Below are positions 58,601 through 64,000 of a stretch of DNA of 64,000 nucleotides, piece after piece. The position numbers and the translations under genes are program-made. Position 1 is the first letter of the stretch; each line of letters starts with the position of its first letter. This stretch comes from Sambucus nigra. Lineage: Eukaryota > Streptophyta > Magnoliopsida > Dipsacales > Adoxaceae. Where the stretch lies: NCBI GenBank assembly GCA_949130495.1, contig OX422218.1, forward strand, positions 45,160,823 through 45,224,822. The letters are read 5' to 3'. The notes under the pieces were generated by a model. That model saw only the letters and a program-made list of their open reading frames with translations. It was not told where the DNA came from and searched no databases.

Positions 58601-61600
58601 GTACAACTTTGAAGTCTTGAGCTTATGACTAAAAACCCAACTCCCAACCCCAACTTTCTTCTCCCAAACAACCTCATAATATGAAGAAATTCCATTATTG
58701 CCCCCACCCAACTCATAACTACCATTGAACCCCCCTCTCATTGTATCATTTTCCACCAAACTTGTCCTTTGATGATACAAAATGGGTTGGTTCATACACC
58801 CTTCTCCAAAACAAGGAAATCTACCAGGCTTAAAGGGTGGTACCCTTTTTCCATTTTCAGGACATAAACCAGAGTTAGTGTCATAATTGCCATTTTTCAA
58901 CATTACCATCCAAAAATGCCATGGTTTTGGGGTGTCTTCAACTTCACATAAAGAACCCAAATAAAGCTCCTTTTCAGCTGCATAAAGGTCTGGATTGTTA
59001 ATTGATGTTGGGGTTAAACCAGGAAATGATTTTCCCACCCCAAGTTTGTTATCAGCTTCTGTTACTTTGTGTATCAAAGAATTATCTGCACATTTACAAA
59101 ATCATTCAAAAATTTATCAAACAAGTGAAAGGTGAAACATGTTTAGAAATGTTAACGAGTAATTCTAGATCGATACAAGATTTAGTCACATTTTGATAGA
59201 CACACTGACGTGTCATATCTGCACTAATTGGTGTTTGGGTCCACTCATTATCATTCAAACCACTAACTAATGCAGACACGACACATCAGTGTCTATCAAA
59301 ACGTGTCTAAATTCTGGGTCAGTCTAAAATTACTCAAATTTAATTAGAACTTTTCGCATGGTAAAACGCAAAATTTACCCGAAAGTTTGTGATCATCTTA
59401 AATTTTGGATCAGATATTTCAAAAGTTGCAATGTTAACCTTGATGTTTGAAAATTTAATCAATTTTAGTCCTCCATCTATGTATGTTGAAGGTAATCACG
59501 TAATAAGCATTAAATTTTTGTTAAATCTTCAAATGAAAATGTGACGGGGGCTAAAATTGATAACATTACGTTAACATTGATACTTTTTAAGCATCGGGAG
59601 CTAAAATCGCTCAATTTACAAACTCCACGGTTGACATTGAAACTTTAAAATCGGGTCCAAATTGAAAATGACTCAAAACTTCGGGGTTAATTTTGCATTT
59701 TCCCTAAATTTTGTAAATATAAATGATGCCTTGAGCTGTTGTACTCTGTCTCAATAATGGTACATTGTTTTTTCCTGAGGCCATTTATGGTATGTCAATA
59801 GAACAAGTAAAAGATACTGAAATATTTTTCTTTCTTGTACTATGGTTGAGACTTTGAGTCCAACAAATATCATATCAAAAATGATACTTGCACCGATTTT
59901 GTGCATCGATTTCATGCATCGAGTGCACAAAATAAGTGTACAGTTGACTAAAAAAATACGTATTATTTTTTTAGTCGACTGTAAAAGTGTTTTGTTCACC
60001 CGGTGCACAAAACACTGCTCATATCGAATAAGACCCTTTTTATTGCAAACTGGTGAAAGTTATCCGTAAAAAGGGAAAATCACAGAAAAACTAATACATT
60101 AAAAAAAATTCTAAGAGTGTTATGAATCCAAAATTTAGGTTTTGAAAATAACAAAATAAGGTTAAAATATTTCCATTGTTAAATGTGTCTTAAAATTCAA
60201 CTATTAATTGTACAAATGAGGCCATAGGACTGTTTTATAAAAGATCAACACCCAAAATCAACTTTTGTATTTTTTGATTTAATCCTTGACCATTCATTTG
60301 CAAATAAATGGCTAGCTGCCTCTAGAGTTGTACCATAATTACTGTTTTTTGCTTTACTACTGGACTATTGAAAATTGAATGTTTGCATTTTTCAACTTTT
60401 GTTTTCTTACCTGCCGCCCAAAGAAGGGTAAAATTTTGGCCTACTAAACTTACTATTTCCCACTTTTTTATCCAACTATAATCAAACATATAAAATATCA
60501 AATTCTAGCTTTGTCAAAAATTTCCATGACAAAAAATTGACTGCCATTTCCATCTTTTCTATCAAACATGCACTTAGGTTCTTTTGTTTTTTCATCTTAA
60601 TCTAAAGTTCAAAATTTGAATGTGAAAAATTATTTATTTTTATGTCTGAATGTACCTCTAAATTAAGGTATATGAATGTGAAAAATTATTTATTTTTATG
60701 TCTGAATGTACCACTAAATTAAGGTATATAAATTGATTCAAATTTTGAATAGACTTCAGATGTAACTCTACTTCTTAATCATTCAGAGCCAAATATAGCT
60801 ATTAGCTTCTTTAATTATTTACAAAAATAAACAATATTTGTTCCCTCTGAATGAAATAAAATCAAACACCACCTTATTCTACTTAATTTTTAAGCCATAT
60901 TATTTTTCAAATTTATTGAGTCCAAGGGAAAATGCCAATTGGGTTTGACAAGCACGTGTAACTGTAAATTTAGATTTTCCCAACTTAGAATTTTCAGCAC
61001 TAAGGTCATTCGACTCTTAATTTATACCTTATATCTTAGGATAAATGAGTTAAAATTACTCTTATAACTAAAATTATTTTTTGAAAAATTATTTTTTTAA
61101 GAGAATTTTGAAGAAAAGTCCTCGTAATTCTCAAAACGTATAAAAATAGGGCATTTGACATAATTTTACAAATTTAGTCCATGTACTAAAAACACCATGA
61201 AAAAATGGTGCCGCTGGCACGGACCAAAAAAATGAATTCCTAACTATAAAGGGACTACACAAACAAATGCTATTGTACTACAGGGAGTAGGGAGTAGATT
61301 TATAAACTTGAAAAGCATTGTCCTAAAAATCAAAATATAGGAAGGAACGTGATATTTACCTTAATTCTCCATTTTTTTAATGACAGTAAAAAGTTGTGAA
61401 ATATTTTCAAAAAATGGCAATATAGGAGTTCTTTCGCATAAATCGGACTCATTTTGTACGACGCACTGACATTTCGCATCAGTATTGGTCCATTTTTTGA
61501 GCCCTGCCGGTATCCACACCATAAAAACCACAAAATGAACAAATATAAACGCGACATGTCAATAAATTACAAAAAATAAGTCAAATTTGTGAATAGGCTT

Positions 61601-62900
61601 AGAATTATTGGACAATATAGTGCTAGTTGACAAAACAAAAATGAGGTTAACCTAGGGGCTATTTGTTTTTTAGCCTTTGAATACTTAAATGTTTAATGTT
61701 GACACTAAAGTCCAAATGATAACCTATGAATGCTGAAAAGTGTACTGGTCTCTTAATGATGTTTGATTAAAGTCGTTTGAATTTTTGACCATTACTATTT
61801 GAAATGTTTTTTTGAATTAATGTCCTTTAAAAATATAACATAAGTAATTTTGGAATAAAATTTCATTAAAATAATTTAAAACAAACACCAACACAAAATA
61901 ACAATCAAAAAGTTAATAGAACCAAAGAACAACAGAAAGTAAAAGAGATTACTCCTTATAAATCACACTTTTCATCTTCCAAAACAAAAAACACTTTGTT
62001 CAAAGTTATGCTTGGCTATGAGAAGTTAAACAAGAATTTTCTTACTCACTCAAGAGATGAATATCAATCAAAACAACCAGCAGCTCTTGGGCTTCCCATA
62101 AAAGGAGCTTTTTTAATGACTAAAAAAAGAGTAGCTTTACATAACTGAATTGTATGCATAGATTGACGTGTCAAATTCACATGATACATGTCTTGAGTCC
62201 CTCAAAATTTGGATTAATTAAGACACGTCAGTCTGTATATACGATTCTATATAAATTAAATAGAATTTTAAAAAAAATACATTAAAGTGACAGTAAAAAT
62301 AATTGTAAAATATATTTTTAAAATGGCTATATAGTGCTAGGTGACAAAACAAAACTAATAATTTTAGACCGAATTTCATTTTCAATCCATTTTGTGCGAC
62401 TCGCTGATATGTCACGTCTGTGTTATTTCATTTTGAAGATTTTATAATGTAAGTCCCGTCAGAATTCAAAAATACGGACACAACACGACACGTGAACCAA
62501 AATAAATTAGAAATGAGAGTTGTCATAAAAGTACTCAAACAAAATTGTTGTTAATGAAAAAAACAAAATAACAACTGCAAAGACATACATTTTCACAATC
62601 AAAAAGTGAAAAGAGCCAAAAAAAAATCTTTTCTTAAAGTTATGTTTGGTAATGAAAAATGAGATTTTTTTCTTACTCACTTGATATATGAAGATCAAAA
62701 CAATCAGCAGCTCTTGGGCTCCCCATAAAAGGAGCTTCCTTACCAACCTCATTGCAAAAACTCCACCCTTCAAATGCCACTCTCAAACCATCTCTCTTCA
62801 TTCCCGGGTCTCCCACAGCTGAATTTTCTTCTTTAACTTTTGCACAACAAAAAACACTGCACATTAGCAAATTTGCTATTAAAAATTTCATTGTGCCCAT
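55522..62900 (-). CDS. secreted plant protein of unknown function, DUF7705-type; four exons
   Basis: Joining 62681-62900, 58514-59085, 56098-56613 and 55522-55665 gives a 483-residue protein without stops. All introns have GT...AG ends (donors GTGAGTAAG, GTAAGTG, GTTCGA; acceptors TGTGCAG, TTCCAG, TTGCAG). The N-terminus (MGTMKFLIANLLMCSVFCC) is a signal peptide, and four N-x-S/T sequons plus many cysteines fit passage through the secretory route. Well-kept blocks include GMKRDGLRVAFEGWSFCNEV, HKVTEADNKLGVG, GRFPCFGEGCMNQPILYHQ, YLIDIGSCWKNNGEPCDGDV, GWVGDARTWELDVGGLSGRL and YFYQDPGTTPARRIW. I recognise these as a conserved plant-specific family of unknown function, which I believe is DUF7705. 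ATG 62900 (AACAAAATGG context) is the first in frame. No active site can be named. It is the only intact gene in the window. Confidence 0.85.
56098..56613 (-). CDS. exon 3 (residues 265-436)
   Basis: It starts LPESPNFKVKLSLDVKKGGG after TTTCCAG and ends GRLYFYQ before GTTCGA. It has the Cys-rich CSPTTLQNCPPYHITPQN block and the sequon NDTA. Confidence 0.88.
56614..58513 (-). other. intron 2 of the DUF7705-type gene
   Basis: 1.9 kb, AT-rich, GTAAGTG to TTCCAG. Nothing coding. No clear mobile element was found by eye. Confidence 0.7.
58514..59085 (-). CDS. exon 2 (residues 74-264)
   Basis: The largest exon runs from the split codon 74 to GMLQI. It contains KELYLGSLCEVEDTPKPWHF, GNYDTNSGLCPENGKRVPPF, and sequons NNS, NDT and NGS. 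The frame runs on past the donor into intron sequence, so the exact end rests on GTAAGTG and on the LPESPNFKV continuation in exon 3. Confidence 0.88.
59181..59310. mobile_element. fold-back MITE-like element in intron 1
   Basis: Arms TTTAGTCACATTTTGATAGA (left) and its near-complement ending TCAAAACGTGTCTAAA (right), about 44 bp each with few mismatches, around a 40-bp loop. Scattered partial copies of its CTGACGTGTCA motif occur near 61465 and 62405. Confidence 0.65.
59916..60006. repeat. long near-perfect hairpin in intron 1
   Basis: The left arm from GCATCGAGTGCAC to GACTAAAAAAATA and the right arm from TATTTTTTTAGTC to CCGGTGC pair over about 44 bp with around 7 mismatches and almost no loop, centred at 59959/59960. 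Confidence 0.8.
60580..60905. mobile_element. possible hAT-like MITE in intron 1
   Basis: The left edge (CACTTAGGTTCTTTTG) and the inner string AGATGTAACTCTACTTCTTA, followed by ATCATTCAGAGCCAAA, resemble common plant MITEs with TTGGTTC-like ends. The terminal repeats are weak. Confidence 0.35.
60618..60729. repeat. 56-bp tandem duplication
   Basis: GAATGTGAAAAATTATTTAT starts both copies (60618 and 60674). A single mismatch (CCTCT/CCACT) was seen. Confidence 0.9.
62041..62110 (-). pseudogene. duplicated 3' end of exon 1 with splice donor
   Basis: On the - strand AAAGCTCCTTTTATGGGAAG continues to GTGAGTAAG and mirrors 62672-62741. It would read KAPFMGSPRAAGCFD and then meets a stop, so it is not usable as an exon. 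Similarity extends into the intron sequence beyond the donor. Confidence 0.8.
62681..62900 (-). CDS. exon 1 (residues 1-73)
   Basis: It encodes the signal peptide and the start of the conserved region up to AADCFDLHIS, and ends with the first base of codon 74. A diverged copy of its 3' end, with donor site, lies 631 bp downstream in intron 1 (62041-62110). Confidence 0.85.
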
Positions 62901-63060
62901 TTTGTTCTTCTAATGGCCAGCTAGGGAAAAAAGAGCAAATGGGTTTTGTTTTGTGATGAAAAAAAATGGGATAAATAGAGAGAGGAGAGAGAGGGGAAAT
63001 GGGTTGCAGCTTGCAGGTGGTGATGTGTCTTTCTGTTTGTCTGTCCACTGTGCACATGCA

Positions 63061-63073
63061 CATATATATATAC
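63061..63073 (-). promoter_or_regulatory. probable TATA box of the DUF7705-type gene
   Basis: GTATATATATATG on the - strand, 161-173 bp upstream of ATG. The leader would be about 130 bp and CT-rich (62975-63000). CTCTATTTATCCC at about 62967 is a weaker alternative. Confidence 0.5.
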
Positions 63074-63316
63074 ACTAGCTTTTGAGTTGTATTTTTGACA
63101 AATTTTGCTTTTTCCCAGATTCGATTTGTTAGCTTTTCCCCAAAATTTTAAGTTATTTTAGAAAAATGTCAACTATACCCTTTTTCTTGGGATTTTTTTT
63201 TGTTCCTGAGCTAATATGTCGACGATGTGTATGGAAGAAGTTCATAAGTTAATAAAAAATAAATATTTTAATGAATTTTAATAAAAAACATAAAATATCA
63301 TATCATTTTTAAATCT

Positions 63317-63474
63317 TATATTGTAATTGGTCTGTGCGTGCGGCAACGGATACGCATGCGACACGCGCTAGCGACAACCAACACACGTATTACACGCAAG
63401 TCACACGGGTGTTTTAAAAAACATGTGTGTCACACGCGTGTCTATTGTGGCTGGTGCGGACCAATTACAATATA
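63317..63474. mobile_element. fold-back MITE-like element upstream of the DUF7705-type gene
   Basis: Ends TATATTGTAATTGGTCTG and CGGACCAATTACAATATA are inverted copies, about 158 bp apart end to end. The interior is rich in CACACGCGTG-like palindromes and CpG, unlike its surroundings. Confidence 0.7.
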
Positions 63475-64000
63475 GGAATTAAAATTGATTGGTGTTAAGT
63501 GTTTTTTTGTTAAGATACATTAAAATGTTCATCTTTGAAGTTTGCTTCTGAACCTCTCCCCATATGTATGAGACACATATATTGGATAATAAAAAATGTC
63601 ATAAAAAAGGATATACGTAGCATTACTCAAACTGTTATTATTGCCATTTTTTCTTAGAGGGTGCATTAAATATAAAAAAAAGTAATACTAGGATTTTTTT
63701 TGTTACATGTTGATGTGTTAAACATACATTGAATCATGTTTATAATTCACAGGGCCCAATTTAAAATACTACTCAATGCTAGGTAACCAAAAAGGATAGC
63801 CATAATATTACTCATATTAAAAATCTGATACGTATAGTATTACTCTTAATTAAGGGTTAACTTGATAATTAAATGTGTTTGCTTAAAATATTGACGACTC
63901 ATGTGTATAATATATGTAAATTCCACATGTAAATGTTGTAAACTTATAGTTTGTTCACAAATAATTTATTTTGTTGTTATGTAAAAATAAAGATAAAAAA
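63475..64000. other. gene-free AT-rich end of window
   Basis: No coding or RNA feature seen. Confidence 0.5.

Larger units (their letters stand above)
59086..62680 (-). other. intron 1 of the DUF7705-type gene
   Basis: 3.6 kb, GTGAGTAAG to TGTGCAG. It holds two fold-backs (59181-59310 and 59916-60006), a MITE-like region with a 56-bp tandem duplication, and a diverged copy of the end of exon 1. Confidence 0.75.

Noticed and set aside
1..64000. tRNA, rRNA or other structured RNA genes
   Set aside because: No tRNA-like box pair, rRNA core or known small nuclear RNA motif was noticed; tRNA-like strings are retroelement primer sites.

Overview
This is a plant nuclear window, most likely from a eudicot with a repeat-rich genome. 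It is AT-rich and intron-bearing, dominated by nested LTR retrotransposons of the Ty3/gypsy Tekay (Del) and Tat/Ogre lineages and of Ty1/copia, with one L1-type LINE and several small fold-back elements. I recognise only one ordinary host gene. The species cannot be named from the sequence.

Layout. 1-5500: gene-free AT-rich DNA with a degenerate 62-70 bp tandem repeat (1688-2290), an AC and a long TA microsatellite. About 5500-19108: a decayed Tekay chromovirus on the + strand (gag remnant, protease, RT, RNase H, integrase, C-terminal chromodomain-like tail, 3' LTR). Its protease region is split by a 5.7-kb L1 LINE (6412-12101) flanked by a 14-16 bp target-site duplication, and its 3' LTR holds a small copia-like LTR element. 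19109-23591: non-coding repeat debris with two short tandem arrays.

23592-48578: a 25-kb Tat/Ogre-type element on the - strand, bounded by 2.1-kb LTRs and a perfect ATTAG duplication. It holds, in element order: PBS (tRNA-Arg type), long leader, gag, protease, RT-RNase H, integrase, two antisense (+ strand) accessory ORF regions (plant mobile domain-like and DUF7745-like), and a 2.3-kb array of 40-bp monomers arranged as 80-bp dimers beside the 3' LTR. Its gag is split by a 5.5-kb non-autonomous copia element (39596-45083, GTTTC duplication) that carries only a zinc-knuckle and coiled-coil part of gag. 49992-54076: a copia LTR interrupted by a 3.05-kb solo Tekay LTR (TCAGC duplication).

55522-62900 (- strand): an intact-looking four-exon gene for a 483-residue secreted plant protein of unknown function (DUF7705-type). 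Its introns and upstream region contain fold-back elements and a duplicated exon fragment.

The most unusual signal is recurrent: several unrelated retroelement families here carry, in non-coding LTR or promoter DNA, a cluster of short CpG-centred palindromes with a family-specific sequence (TGCCGATCGGCA in Ogre, TCGTTCGAACGA in copia, CCGAATCGATTCGG in the solo Tekay LTR). In the Ogre element the same palindrome lies upstream of the TATA box of the LTR and also of both antisense ORFs, suggesting one regulatory module shared by sense and antisense promoters of the element.
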